Source: Calothrix sp. NIES-4105
Lineage (GTDB): Bacteria > Cyanobacteriota > Cyanobacteriia > Cyanobacteriales > Nostocaceae
Assembly (NCBI RefSeq): GCF_002368415.1
Contig: NZ_AP018290.1
Coordinates: 2,359,470 to 2,423,469, forward strand
Direction: 5' to 3'
DNA: 64,000 nucleotides
The notes below the pieces were generated by a model. The model was given only the letters and a program-made list of their open reading frames with translations, was not told where the DNA came from and ran no database searches. A program made the translations under genes and the position numbers. The stretch's first letter is position 1. The number at the start of each line of letters is the position of its first letter. Below are positions 47,866 to 56,784 of this stretch, piece after piece.

Positions 47866-48769
47866 AAATTTTTATTGCCTCTTCATATTGATTATTTTCA
47901 TAGAAACTGATGCCTTGGTGAAGCATATTTTCTATACGCATTTCTAGTTTTTGCAACTCTTTTAATGCTAACTCACGCTGATTTAAAATTTCTGGTGCAT
48001 TTGGCTTGATAATTAATGCTTGATTATAACAATCTATCGCTGCTTGATAAAATTGCAATTTGCACAAAACATTACCTTTGCAACATAGAGATGGATAATG
48101 ATTTTTATTGATCTGCAATGTTTTGTCATAGGCAGCAATTGCTTCTTGATACCTATTTAAAGCAGCTAGGGCATTACCACTTTTATACCAAGGTGTATCT
48201 AAGTCTGGTCGCAATGTTGTGGCTTGCTCATAAATTGTAATTGCAGCTTGAAAATCTTTAGCTGTGTATAATTTATCTCCTTGCGATAACAAAGCTTCCA
48301 CTGATTGCTTTAACTGCTCTAGTAATGAATTAAGCTTGATATTAACTTGAGCATCCTTACAGTTAATTTTTAATGCCTGTTGATAACAGTCTGCGCCAGC
48401 GCGGGTTTGTTTTTGAGCAGATAATAAATCTCCTTTACTTACCCAAGCTAAATCAAGATTTGAATTAATCTTTAAAGCTCTATTGTAAGCTATGATAGCT
48501 TCATTATAACGTTTTAAGCGGGCAAGAACTAATCCTTTTTTATGCCAAGCAAAATAATTATTATTATCGCGTTTTATAGCTTGATTGCAGGAAATTAATG
48601 CACAATCTAAATTACCTGATGCAGATTGTTTTTCAGCATATTTGAGCCATTGGGAACTTTGCCAAAACGATAACCTATATAGATCGACAATTTTTAGCCA
48701 GAATATTTTTGCTAACCGCTTAATTTGCTTCCATATCTTTTGGTTTTGATTACCAGAATCACGCATCAT
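47816..48769 (-). CDS. TPR protein, 5' part of the split TPR-GUN4 gene
   Basis: 317 residues, at least six TPR units (NLDCALISCNQAIKRDNNNY, YNEAIIAYNRALKINSNLDL, YQEAIAAYDKTLQINKNHYP and others). The last unit stops in mid-repeat (YEEAIKIYDQALEIISKNLL) and the gene overlaps the next by 50 bases. Skipping one base in the A-run at about 47835 would join the frames as ...LEIISK-ICWQKAKALKQLG, a natural TPR junction. So a 1-nt insertion probably split one gene of about 780 codons. Confidence 0.7.
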   Translation of the reverse strand: MMRDSGNQNQKIWKQIKRLAKIFWLKIVDLYRLSFWQSSQWLKYAEKQSASGNLDCALISCNQAIKRDNNNYFAWHKKGLVLARLKRYNEAIIAYNRALKINSNLDLAWVSKGDLLSAQKQTRAGADCYQQALKINCKDAQVNIKLNSLLEQLKQSVEALLSQGDKLYTAKDFQAAITIYEQATTLRPDLDTPWYKSGNALAALNRYQEAIAAYDKTLQINKNHYPSLCCKGNVLCKLQFYQAAIDCYNQALIIKPNAPEILNQRELALKELQKLEMRIENMLHQGISFYENNQYEEAIKIYDQALEIISKNLLAKS

Positions 48770-48812
48770 GAGAAATACCTACTAATAATTTCACACATTT
48801 CATATTTTTTTA

Positions 48813-49094
48813 TTATCTAATTAATAATTTGCAAATCCAGTAAATAATTTTGTACCAGACAAAACGAGCAGGCTTAATAACACCATTTAAAAATATTAAT
48901 TGAAGTCCATCGCCAATATTTTTACCAAAAATGTAAAAAAACATCAGAATCACATATATCATTGCAAAGCCTGCGTATGTGGGAATTAGTGAAATATATT
49001 TAGCTATTTTACGGGCTTTAATTTCTTTCGCAGGTAAATTATCTACATCAATATAATCTATGCTTTTGATGTAAAACATCTTGTTTAAAGACAT
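48813..49094 (-). CDS. Small membrane protein
   Basis: 93 residues. One strong membrane segment (YISLIPTYAGFAMIYVILMF at about 33-52, running into FYIFG) and a C-terminal hydrophobic/basic stretch (YKIIYWICKLLIR). It starts with ATG shortly upstream of the two paralogous small genes. Function unknown. Confidence 0.5.
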   Translation of the reverse strand: MSLNKMFYIKSIDYIDVDNLPAKEIKARKIAKYISLIPTYAGFAMIYVILMFFYIFGKNIGDGLQLIFLNGVIKPARFVWYKIIYWICKLLIR

Positions 49095-49179
49095 ACTCTT
49101 TTTTACTTGTAACTATTTTTTGCTATTATTTTTATATTTAGTAGAGACGTTTCAACAAATTGTCTCTACTACAAGAGAG

Positions 49180-49401
49180 TTAAATATAGAATTTCATATA
49201 GGCTTTCATATCACCCTCATACACTGTTTTTCCATCAACAACAATTTCACCCTTACAAGGAAGATCGAAATTAATAGGAGCTTCACCATCAGCATTTGTA
49301 TAAGCATCTTTCAAACCTCCCCCCCAAGGTCTACATATATAAACCTTCAAACCTTTAACTGGTTTTCCATTTCTATTTTCAATCACTTGTACTGTAATCA
49401 T
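49180..49401 (-). CDS. Small beta-rich protein, duplicated copy A
   Basis: 73 residues: MITVQVIENRNGKPVKGLKV, then YICRPWGGGLKDAYTNADGE and GEIVVDGKTVYEGDMKAYM. The pattern (V-x-V-x-x-N-G-K-P-V...T-x-x-D-G-E-A...G-x-I-x-V-D-G) resembles small carboxypeptidase-regulatory-like or Ig-like beta-sandwich proteins. No signal peptide. It is the tandem partner of 49599-49823. Confidence 0.7.
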   Translation of the reverse strand: MITVQVIENRNGKPVKGLKVYICRPWGGGLKDAYTNADGEAPINFDLPCKGEIVVDGKTVYEGDMKAYMKFYI

Positions 49402-49598
49402 GGTATTTTCTATTTTTAATATTGGACAGTGAAACTTAGATTAGTGGAAAGAAACTACTATGAGAGTGTTAAACCAAAAACTAAATTTCAGTATGATGCA
49501 CTATTTTCAAACACTGAGGTCTATAGCATATAAAAATTGTGCTATTTACTGAATATTTAGTAGAGACGTTTCAACAAATTGTCTCTACTACAAGAGGG

Positions 49599-49823
49599 TT
49601 AAATATAAAATTTCATATAGGCTTTCATATCACCCTCATACACTTTTTTCCCATCAACAACAATTTTACCATTACAAGGAAGATCAAAATCAATGGGAGC
49701 TTCACCATCAGCATTTGTATAAGCATCTCTTACACCTCCCGTCCAACCAGCTTTAGATATATAAACATTCAATCCTTTAACTGGTTTTCCATTTCTATTT
49801 TCAATCAGTTGTACTGTAATCAT
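49599..49823 (-). CDS. Small beta-rich protein, duplicated copy B
   Basis: 74 residues, about 85% identical by eye to copy A, differing mainly in the loop (KAGWTGGVRDAYT in place of RPWGGGLKDAYT). Conservation of the frame in both copies, with changes concentrated in one loop, suggests both are expressed. The loop could be the functional surface. Confidence 0.7.
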   Translation of the reverse strand: MITVQLIENRNGKPVKGLNVYISKAGWTGGVRDAYTNADGEAPIDFDLPCNGKIVVDGKKVYEGDMKAYMKFYI

Positions 49824-49981
49824 GGTATTTCCTATGTTTAATATTGGATAGGGAAACTGAGATTAGTAGCAATAAACTACTATTAAAATGTTAAACCAAA
49901 AACTGAATTTCAGAACGATGCACTATTCTCAAAGGCTGAGGTGTATAGCATGTAAAAATTGTGCTATTTACTGAATATTAA

Positions 49982-50441
49982 GTTTTGCTAGTTGTTAAAA
50001 CAATTTTTAATTATCAATTATATCTTTGCCATGAGTAAATACACTTAAATGATTTTATTTTCGCTCAATAGCAATCTATGATGATTGCCAGAGTGAGATA
50101 AACGCTAATTTTTGGAGATTAATATATTCAACCTTCATATTCCAACTAAACAGTTCCCAATTAGTTATTTAGAAGGCGCCACAAACCGCGAAAGCTTTGA
50201 TGTGACGTACCTATCTATACAAAGCACTTTATTTTTTAGCTCAGAGACTTTGCGAATATGTGAAGTCTCTGGGAGGCTAATTGGCATAGCTTTACACAGC
50301 GTTGGTATAAAAAAGCTCTAGTTTATCTACATTTTGAATATGCACAATAAACTTATTAAATAACTAAAATATCAATTCACACATTTAGGATACTTCCATT
50401 TACACAAGCAATTACTAGTTTTACGCATTTACCCCTTTAAT
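49982..50441. other. 460-base gap, nothing recognised
   Basis: AT-rich. The only frame of note (50112-50321) begins with a non-ATG codon, lacks a ribosome-binding site and has no known pattern. The promoter of the gene at 50442 must lie here. Confidence 0.35.
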
Positions 50442-51152
50442 ATGTACGATAAACACTTAAATATTTTGCTTATGGCTGTGGCAGAAGCATCACCTGACAG
50501 TCTAGAAAAGAGAAAAGCTTTACATCGATTGCTAGTTAGTCTTCAAAAACTACCTGGTATTGCTAAATGCTCTCACCCAGATTATCCTACGGCTCTTAGT
50601 AATACCTGGCAGTGGGTTTACAGAAATATTGAGGATTTCGATGTCAGTAAATCATCTGTTCAAGGTATTACACTTGAAAAAGCTCTACTAAATTGGATAA
50701 ATGGTTATCTCCGCCGAAGGATTCAAGATTTATATCTAAATAAAGATATAAATTGTCTCAGCTTAGATGCTACCAGAAAAGATGATTATGGTAATGTGTT
50801 TGGCAACGATCTAGAGTCAAAATTAGCCGCATCTACTCTTAGTGGCTTGGATGCACTAATTGAACAAGAAATACAACTCTATAACTATGAAGTAACAAAT
50901 AAAATTAAGTTATATATAAAGAATGACCCTGACAATATTTTACAGAATAGTCATATTAAAGGAAATCCCAAGTGTAATTGTAAATATTTAAGTGAAAGAT
51001 TGCTACTAAAAGAAACACCAGATAGTTTAAAAGCAATATCCCAAGAATTAAATACTCCTTACCAGACTGTTGTAACCCGATGGTCGCGTAGTTGTCTACC
51101 TTTATTAAGAAAAACTTTTAAAGAAATGGGTTATAAATGTAATGACAATTAA
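50442..51152 (+). CDS. Sigma-like/HTH regulator (short form)
   Basis: 236 residues. It has the cyanobacterial sigma-like pattern: LSNTWQWVYRNIEDFDVSKS, LLNWINGYLRRRIQDLYLNK, then LSLDATRKDDYGN, and a C-terminal HTH (LKAISQELNTPYQTVVTRWS) with a basic tail. There is a Cys-rich insertion (NPKCNCKYL). A good terminator follows at 51220. Unlike the two longer sigma-like proteins it is not followed by DUF1822. Function as a sigma factor is inferred. Confidence 0.65.
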   Translation: MYDKHLNILLMAVAEASPDSLEKRKALHRLLVSLQKLPGIAKCSHPDYPTALSNTWQWVYRNIEDFDVSKSSVQGITLEKALLNWINGYLRRRIQDLYLNKDINCLSLDATRKDDYGNVFGNDLESKLAASTLSGLDALIEQEIQLYNYEVTNKIKLYIKNDPDNILQNSHIKGNPKCNCKYLSERLLLKETPDSLKAISQELNTPYQTVVTRWSRSCLPLLRKTFKEMGYKCNDN

Positions 51153-51219
51153 TTAAATACTATATTTGACACCTTGCACCATTCGCAACAAGCCAAAATA
51201 AACCGTTTTATAAAATGAC

Positions 51220-51252
51220 AGCCTGCCTATGATTTATGTAAGCAGGCTTTTT
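51220..51252 (+). terminator. Intrinsic terminator after the short sigma-like gene
   Basis: Stem agcctgc (51220-51226) with gcaggct (51242-51248), followed by TTTT. The position 68 bases after the stop of the 50442-51152 gene fits rho-independent termination. The rest of the 348-base gap up to 51500 is AT-rich and carries the promoter of the CHAP gene. Confidence 0.75.
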
Positions 51253-51500
51253 ACTATACAAATATAAAAATGTATCTGCTTAATTTGCGTTCATTAAATA
51301 TTTACATTCAAAGGGCAAATTCTAATGCAAAAATCGTCAAATAATTGATTTGGCATAGTTTTTATTTTTTCCGAGCGAAATTAAAATAATTCATCTTAAC
51401 TTTAAATATTTCCATTATTGCCGACTGATATATCAATAAGAGAAGGAAATTCTCAAATCAAATAAAAAACAAAATGTGTTAGCAGATAAGAATTTAAACC

Positions 51501-52337
51501 ATGAACTTTAAAAAGATTTCTTCCGCACTAGTTGCAGCTGCTTTAATTGCTTCTGGTAGTATCGCTATCAACGCAATTAGTTTATTCACTCCTTTAACTC
51601 AAACTGCTCAAGCATCAACTTATTGTAAAGATAGGTCTTTCACAGCAAGAGCCTTATTCCAAGTTAATGTTCGGGCTGACCGTTCAACATCATCTAGGAT
51701 AGTAAGAGTTTTAAACCCCGGTACTTATACGTTTAATACATGGGAAGAAGGGCAAACCATTAATGACCATTGGACAGGTCAACCAGATAACAAATGGTTT
51801 AGACTTGCTGATGGTAGTGGTTGGGTCGCAAGTGCAGTAATTGCTGGTTATCCTCCAGAAGGATGTCTACCCCAAAATATGACACGAGAGCGATTTTTTA
51901 ATTGGGCACTTGGTCAGCGAGGAATTGCAAGATTAGATAGAAATGATTTACGAGGACAATGTGTCACACTAGCTGTTAGGTATCTTCAAGAGGTTTATTT
52001 TACAGGAAGCGAGAAAACCAGACCTAGAGCTTATGGACATGGTAAGGACGTAGCTTGGGGAGTTGCGAACCAGCATCCTAATTTCTTTGAGGGATATACC
52101 AGAAATGGACTTCCCAGAAGAGGAGCTATCATTTCGTTCCCTGGTCCCAATCGTCAGTGGGGACATGTGGGTATTGTAATGGAAGCTCGTGTTTTCAATG
52201 GAGTTCGCCAAATCCGGATGCTTGAGTCTAATTGGGATAGTAGAGCCGAAAACAGCACAGTCAGAATTGGTGGCTGGGTTAATATTGATGGTTGGAATGC
52301 TTATGGTGGAACAAACGGCTGGACTAATCCTCGCTAA
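51501..52337 (+). CDS. Secreted SH3b-CHAP domain protein (peptidoglycan amidase/peptidase-like)
   Basis: 278 residues. Signal peptide (residues 1-36, ending TAQAS). An SH3b-like domain follows (FQVNVRADRSTSSRIVRVLN, GSGWVASAVI). The CHAP domain has the catalytic Cys in LRGQCVTLAVRYL and the His in NRQWGHVGIVMEA, followed by Asn in LESNWDS. CHAP enzymes cleave peptidoglycan amide bonds in the wall or periplasm, for remodelling or attack. Confidence 0.85.
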   Translation: MNFKKISSALVAAALIASGSIAINAISLFTPLTQTAQASTYCKDRSFTARALFQVNVRADRSTSSRIVRVLNPGTYTFNTWEEGQTINDHWTGQPDNKWFRLADGSGWVASAVIAGYPPEGCLPQNMTRERFFNWALGQRGIARLDRNDLRGQCVTLAVRYLQEVYFTGSEKTRPRAYGHGKDVAWGVANQHPNFFEGYTRNGLPRRGAIISFPGPNRQWGHVGIVMEARVFNGVRQIRMLESNWDSRAENSTVRIGGWVNIDGWNAYGGTNGWTNPR

Positions 52338-52376
52338 GTAATTATTAATTAACTCGCTCCACTTATTAAGACACAT

Positions 52377-52410
52377 GCGATCGCCGAATAAAAGGCGGTC
52401 GCCAAAAAAC
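52377..52410. repeat. Hairpin containing the only GCGATCGC seen
   Basis: gcgatcgcc pairs with ggcggtcgc around a 9-base loop after the CHAP gene. It contains the single copy of the classic cyanobacterial HIP1 octamer noticed in this window. Confidence 0.5.
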
Positions 52411-52474
52411 CTTCATTAATAAAACTGTTTCTTTTACATTCCTCCATTTCAACATTTGTATAAGGAGTTATAAA

Positions 52475-52810
52475 ATGCGCTTTGCAGCATTAATTAAGAC
52501 AGTTACGCTAACTTATTGCATTACCTCTATTTCTGGATACTCAAATATTGCCCTTGCAGAAAAAAATTTGTCTCCACAAAATAATGTTCCACTTTGCTAC
52601 TATAAAAGTTCTGATGGGAGAGTTATTGACTTAAGCTCAAAATGCGGTTTCATAAGTCCAGAAATTTGTCATTCTTCACTAGGTAGTCCAGAGCGTGATG
52701 TGATTCTATCAAAATTCTGCCAACAGAACCCAAAGTGCTTGCTTAATAACAGTTGTGGAAGTATTCCAGCGCCATTAAAGCCTGTAGATGCAGAAACTCC
52801 CGCTGGTTAG
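52475..52810 (+). CDS. Small secreted Cys-rich protein
   Basis: 111 residues with a signal peptide (MRFAALIKTVTLTYCITSIS, ending near ALAEK) and a good ribosome-binding site (AAGGAG). The mature part has seven cysteines (CYYKSS, KCGF, ICHSS, FCQQNPKCLLNNSC), consistent with an oxidised extracytoplasmic protein. Family unknown. Confidence 0.6.
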   Translation: MRFAALIKTVTLTYCITSISGYSNIALAEKNLSPQNNVPLCYYKSSDGRVIDLSSKCGFISPEICHSSLGSPERDVILSKFCQQNPKCLLNNSCGSIPAPLKPVDAETPAG

Positions 52811-52848
52811 GTTTATAGAGAATTACATATTATTGAAGGAAATTAATT

Positions 52849-54534
52849 ATGTCAGTATCAATCATAGAAAGGCTCAAGCAAAAAGAAATTAATATCGAAT
52901 CCGCGCTCTCTACATTAATCGATGTACAATCAGGAACTATTAATCTGGAATTACTAGATGCAGATGTTACTTCACGTTTTAAAAGCAAAATTAAAGACCG
53001 CTCTAATATTCCTCCAATTGTACCTCTTTTACTTTGGCAAAATTGTTACTACTTAGGGTGCCCGGTCAAAATTACTAAAGAAGCTTATTTACAGCTATGT
53101 CAACGTCTTGGCACTAATATTAAAATTATTACTATCAGTGAAAAAAGTTACAGCGATTGGTATAGATTACAAAATCTAGATAGTAATCGGATTAATGGCG
53201 ATAATACTATAAATCCTCTGACAGGAGAAGTCGAACAAGAAAACATTACTGAAATTGCTGAACTTTATCTTTCGCGTACTGATGACCAAATTGAGCGCAT
53301 AAAAACTATTATTTCATCAGCCTTACGCAATCGTGCTAGCGATATTCACCTCGAACCAACATCCGAAGGCTTACGAGTTCGCTATCGTATTGATGGTATA
53401 CTCCGCCATGTCACTACCTTACCACCAGATGTCAGTCGTAAAGTCATTGTCTCGCTGAAAGTCATGTGTGGCATGGATATTGGAGATAGCAGGCGCCCGC
53501 AAGATGGTAGAATTGGAGAGAAATATGCAACTCAACAGCAGCAAGAACAAGGCTTAGACTTACGTGTAAGTACTTTACCTTGTGTAAGCGATAAAAAAGG
53601 TGAACCCGCAGAAAAAGCTGTATTACGATTATTAAGACAGCGAAACTCTTTTCAAACTATTGATGATTTAGGATTTACTACCCGTACTCGTCCGATTTAC
53701 GAAAGCTGGTTACACCAACCTCAAGGGATGATTATTTTAACAGGTCCAACTGGTTCAGGTAAAACCAGCACTTTATATACGAGTTTACTAGCAATTGCCA
53801 CTGACTCTGTAAATATCGTTACGGTAGAAGACCCAGTTGAATATGTTCTTCCTGGTATTACCCAAACTCAAGTTTGTGATGCAGCAGGAATGACTTTTGC
53901 TGCTGGTTTGCGCGCGATTTTGCGGCAAGACCCAGACGTAATAATGCTGGGGGAAATTCGAGACTCGGAAACAGCAGAAACAGCAGTACGTGCAGCACTT
54001 ACAGGGCACTTAGTACTAACAACGCTGCATACTAATGATGCTGTCGGCGCCATTCCTCGTCTTAAAGATATTGGTCCTGACCCTGGTTTAGTTAGCGATG
54101 CATTACTGGGTGTAGTAGCACAACGCTTAGTGCGTCGAGTATGTCCTCACTGTGCAGAACCTTATACACCCACTGAATCTGATTTGAAGGTGCTAGGTAT
54201 AAATTGGGATGAAGCACACCTGGAGCAATGGAAAAAAGGTAAAGGTTGCCCAAAATGCTTTAACTCTGGATACTTAGGACGAGAAGCGGTAATTGAGCTA
54301 CTTAATGTTGATGAGACGGTACGCCAAATTATTTACGAAGGCACGATGACGCAATTGCATAATCATCTTAACGAAAATCGCTTTGAATCTTTCCGTATTG
54401 CCGCAATTAACAAAGTTATCACAGGTTTAACAACTATCGAAGAAGTTCGCCGAGTGTTACCACAGAGCGCATTGTATAAAAAGGCGGCAGTTGGGCAACG
54501 TATGGGACAAGTAGCATTTTTGAACGCTTCTTAA
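52849..54534 (+). CDS. GspE/PilB-type secretion ATPase
   Basis: 561 residues, about 100 shorter than typical PilB because the N-terminal domain is reduced. It has the N2 domain (SDIHLEPTSEGLRVRYRIDG), Walker A (GPTGSGKTST), the Asp box (VNIVTVEDPVEY), Walker B (LRQDPDVIMLGEIRDSE), the His box (TGHLVLTTLHTND) and a zinc-binding CPHC...CPKC pair. Such ATPases drive type IV pilus extension or type II-like secretion. No pilC or pilT gene is near, so it could be an accessory copy. Confidence 0.9.
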   Translation: MSVSIIERLKQKEINIESALSTLIDVQSGTINLELLDADVTSRFKSKIKDRSNIPPIVPLLLWQNCYYLGCPVKITKEAYLQLCQRLGTNIKIITISEKSYSDWYRLQNLDSNRINGDNTINPLTGEVEQENITEIAELYLSRTDDQIERIKTIISSALRNRASDIHLEPTSEGLRVRYRIDGILRHVTTLPPDVSRKVIVSLKVMCGMDIGDSRRPQDGRIGEKYATQQQQEQGLDLRVSTLPCVSDKKGEPAEKAVLRLLRQRNSFQTIDDLGFTTRTRPIYESWLHQPQGMIILTGPTGSGKTSTLYTSLLAIATDSVNIVTVEDPVEYVLPGITQTQVCDAAGMTFAAGLRAILRQDPDVIMLGEIRDSETAETAVRAALTGHLVLTTLHTNDAVGAIPRLKDIGPDPGLVSDALLGVVAQRLVRRVCPHCAEPYTPTESDLKVLGINWDEAHLEQWKKGKGCPKCFNSGYLGREAVIELLNVDETVRQIIYEGTMTQLHNHLNENRFESFRIAAINKVITGLTTIEEVRRVLPQSALYKKAAVGQRMGQVAFLNAS

Positions 54535-54863
54535 TCTTATGTTGTGAGACGTTACATGTAACGTCTCTAGATTGTTTCGCATTTTACTTACTAAAAAATT
54601 ACTTGTGTTTCTTTATTGCTGCTTTCAGGCGAGCATTCGGTGCAGATCGAGAACATGTTAAGATGTTTATCACTAGTAAAATTGTAGAAAGTTATTGCTT
54701 CATGAAGTTGGGTGAAGCAGGCAACCAAATAATTTAAAGGTTCTCGTTTTTATAGCACAATTTATTTCAGTACCAACACACTCAAGCTTCGATGCAGGTT
54801 CTGCGACATCGAAGCTAAAGCTTGCTTACCTCCACCCAACCTACGGCTATATGTTCTAGAATA
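54535..54863. other. Intergenic stretch with palindrome and antitoxin relic
   Basis: Contains a perfect 22-bp palindrome gagacgttaca/tgtaacgtctc (54546-54567), the DUF1778 remnant at 54599-54645, and separate TTGGGT and ACCCAA arms near 54706 and 54830. No intact gene seen. Confidence 0.55.
54599..54645 (-). pseudogene. 3' fragment of a DUF1778 antitoxin gene
   Basis: Reads PAPNARLKAAIKKHK-stop, matching the tail PEPNDRLKAAIKRHKEFF of the intact DUF1778 gene at 55348-55635. DNA similarity extends a few bases past the stop. The rest of the gene is missing, so a second toxin-antitoxin copy once existed here. Confidence 0.6.
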
Positions 54864-55361
54864 TTACTCAAGCTTTTGTACAATTGTTGACAATGGCAAG
54901 AAAAGCTCTAAGGGTAAGTCTTTTAAGTTAACGAAACCATAACGTTCATAATAATTTCTAGCAAATTCGTCTTTAGCATCAACAAACAGACCAATTCCTC
55001 CTGCATTTTCTGCGACTAACTTAGCACGCTTCATCGCTTCAATCATTAAAATTTCCCCTATCCTTTGCCGTTGATAAGCTTGATCTACTGCTAGTCTCGC
55101 TAATTTTACACCTGGGACTTTAGATGGGTATTTCTTACTAAATTGCAATGGGAGTTTTAGAGCGCGAATTTCACATAATGTCAATGTCAAAAAACCAATA
55201 ATTACTGTGGGTTGCTCTGTCTCAATAAGAACAAAAGTCCGAGAAATTCCTTTTTGAATGTGTTGCCTTGCAGTCTGCTTGATAAATTTGTTCAGGGCTT
55301 CACTGCCGCAATCAAAGCTATCACGGTCATGGTGCTTGTCTAACAGTTCAATGACTCTCAC
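54864..55361 (-). CDS. GNAT acetyltransferase toxin (TacT/AtaT-like)
   Basis: 165 residues. GNAT motifs: VPGVKLARLAVDQAYQRQRI then GEILMIEAMKRA (acetyl-CoA loop Q-R-x-R-I-G) and FVDAKDEFARNYYERYGFV. The opening IELLDKHHDRDSFDCGSEAL is characteristic of toxins that acetylate charged tRNA. It overlaps the DUF1778 antitoxin gene by 14 bases, the usual layout. Confidence 0.87.
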   Translation of the reverse strand: MRVIELLDKHHDRDSFDCGSEALNKFIKQTARQHIQKGISRTFVLIETEQPTVIIGFLTLTLCEIRALKLPLQFSKKYPSKVPGVKLARLAVDQAYQRQRIGEILMIEAMKRAKLVAENAGGIGLFVDAKDEFARNYYERYGFVNLKDLPLELFLPLSTIVQKLE

Positions 55362-55635
55362 TAAAAAATTCCTTATGCCTTTTTATTGCTGCTTTTAGTC
55401 GATCATTTGGTTCAGGAGGATTCTCAATCAAACTAAACACCTTGTCAGCATCCTCCTCAGACAAAACGATAACGCGCTCCAAATCCATTACTTTTTTTGC
55501 TTCTTTCAACGCTGCCTGAACTATAAACTGATTTAAGGTAGCACCAGACAATTCTGCTGCTCTTTGTATAGTCTCTTGAACGCTGACAGGAATTCTTGCT
55601 GTCACTCGAACCGTATTTTCGTGACTGTTAAGCAT
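55348..55635 (-). CDS. DUF1778 antitoxin (TacA-like)
   Basis: 95 residues with an N-terminal ribbon-helix-helix DNA-binding domain (VRVTARIPVSVQETIQRAAE then LSGATLNQFIVQAAL) and an acidic C-terminal tail that binds and blocks the GNAT toxin. It is the first gene of the pair and probably autoregulates the operon. Confidence 0.88.
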   Translation of the reverse strand: MLNSHENTVRVTARIPVSVQETIQRAAELSGATLNQFIVQAALKEAKKVMDLERVIVLSEEDADKVFSLIENPPEPNDRLKAAIKRHKEFFSESH

Positions 55636-55692
55636 AAGTAATTAAATGTAATATTAATAATATTCTAACTCAATGGTGCCAAAATGGCGCCA

Positions 55693-55716
55693 TAACGAAG
55701 ATAATCTTCGTTTTTT
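55693..55716 (+). terminator. Hairpin with T-run
   Basis: aacgaagat and atcttcgtt form a 9-bp stem with a single-base centre, followed by TTTTT on the plus strand. No plus-strand gene ends near, so it may be a remnant. The rest of 55636-56052 holds a perfect palindrome gagacgcgaca/tgtcgcgtctc (55901-55922) and the promoter of the DUF928 gene. Confidence 0.5.
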
Positions 55717-56052
55717 TGGACAATTTGAACTGAAGCATCGTTGTTCGGCGCCTGCGAAACTCATTTCACCAAAGGTTGGCACATATTAGCATTAGTGCTA
55801 GATTTTACTATAGCTGTTTGAGTATTTTCTGTGTCGCTAGGTTACGATTCGTACCCAATGCTGTTCGGTTAAGGATTTATTTTGGAAAATCGCGCGTGTG
55901 GAGACGCGACATGTCGCGTCTCTACAATGGTCGTTTGTGCTTAACCGAGAAGTAAGTATTGAATTTGTGCCAAACATCATCGCATTAGTTGATTTATTTA
56001 GGTAATGCGATTTGCGAATATTTGTAATTGCATAGAAAGTCAAAAATAAAAC

Positions 56053-56784
56053 ATGAAAAAAACTTGGATGTCAGTTAGGTTTACCTGTCTTGCTGTTTTT
56101 ATGCTGTTTGCACAATTTATTACACCACCGAATTTACAGGCAGCTCCCCCACCGAAACCACCTTCAACTGGTACACCTAAAGGTAATTCAAGCCCTGGAA
56201 CAACTCGTCCGGAAGTGACTTGTAAGCAAACCAGTAAGCCATTAACAGCGCTCAACGCTAATAATGGAAATGATTATACAGTGTCAGAAAATCCTAGTTT
56301 TTGGTTTTACGTACCGTACACCCAAGATGATGTAAAGCGCGTGGAATTTTTACTACTTGATGGGCAGGAAACTACTACAATTTACCGTACAGAAATTAAG
56401 TTGGCTGCAAAACCGGGACTTATAAAAGTGAGCTTGCCTGCAAATTCCCAAAACTCGCTTAAACCAAATCAAAATTATCGCTGGTACTTGATGCTGAGTT
56501 GTCGTGCGAGTCGTAGCGATGAACCAGATGTAGTTGTAGACGGTTGGATACAACGTAAAATATTTGATAGCAATCCCCAAGTCAACAAGTCACAAAAATT
56601 CATTTTTTACACTAAAAATAATATTTGGTATGATGCAATAAATGATTTAGCCCAGCAACGTTTTCAGAACCCAAATAATACTGATATTCAAAATGCTTGG
56701 AAAAACTTACTCAAGCTTTTAGGAAAAGATTGGGTAGCACAAGAACAATTTGTTGATGCTGCTATAATGCCGATTAGGGAATAA
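56053..56784 (+). CDS. DUF928 family secreted protein (second copy)
   Basis: 243 residues. Signal peptide (about 1-31, LAVFMLFAQFITPPNLQA), Pro-rich linker with GTPKGNSSPGTTRPEVTC, and the DUF928 body: LTALNANNGNDYTVSENPSF, WFYVPYTQDDVKRVEFLL, LKPNQNYRWYLML, VVDGWIQRK. It is convergent with the TPR-CHAT gene at 57096. Function unknown; likely periplasmic. Confidence 0.87.
   Translation: MKKTWMSVRFTCLAVFMLFAQFITPPNLQAAPPPKPPSTGTPKGNSSPGTTRPEVTCKQTSKPLTALNANNGNDYTVSENPSFWFYVPYTQDDVKRVEFLLLDGQETTTIYRTEIKLAAKPGLIKVSLPANSQNSLKPNQNYRWYLMLSCRASRSDEPDVVVDGWIQRKIFDSNPQVNKSQKFIFYTKNNIWYDAINDLAQQRFQNPNNTDIQNAWKNLLKLLGKDWVAQEQFVDAAIMPIRE

Larger units (their letters stand above)
49127..49981. repeat. 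Tandem duplication, unit about 420 bp
   Basis: Two units (about 49127-49558 and 49546-49981) share the GTAGAGACG hairpin, a 73/74-residue gene and the upstream flank up to gctatttactgaatatt. Similarity is high but interrupted by many substitutions, so the duplication is not recent. Confidence 0.8.

Noticed and set aside
49081..49841. Plus-strand frames of 112 and 100 residues
   Set aside because: They are complementary to the two duplicated small genes, whose minus-strand products have the more protein-like conserved pattern.
50112..50321. 69-residue plus-strand frame
   Set aside because: Non-ATG start, no ribosome-binding site, no recognisable pattern.
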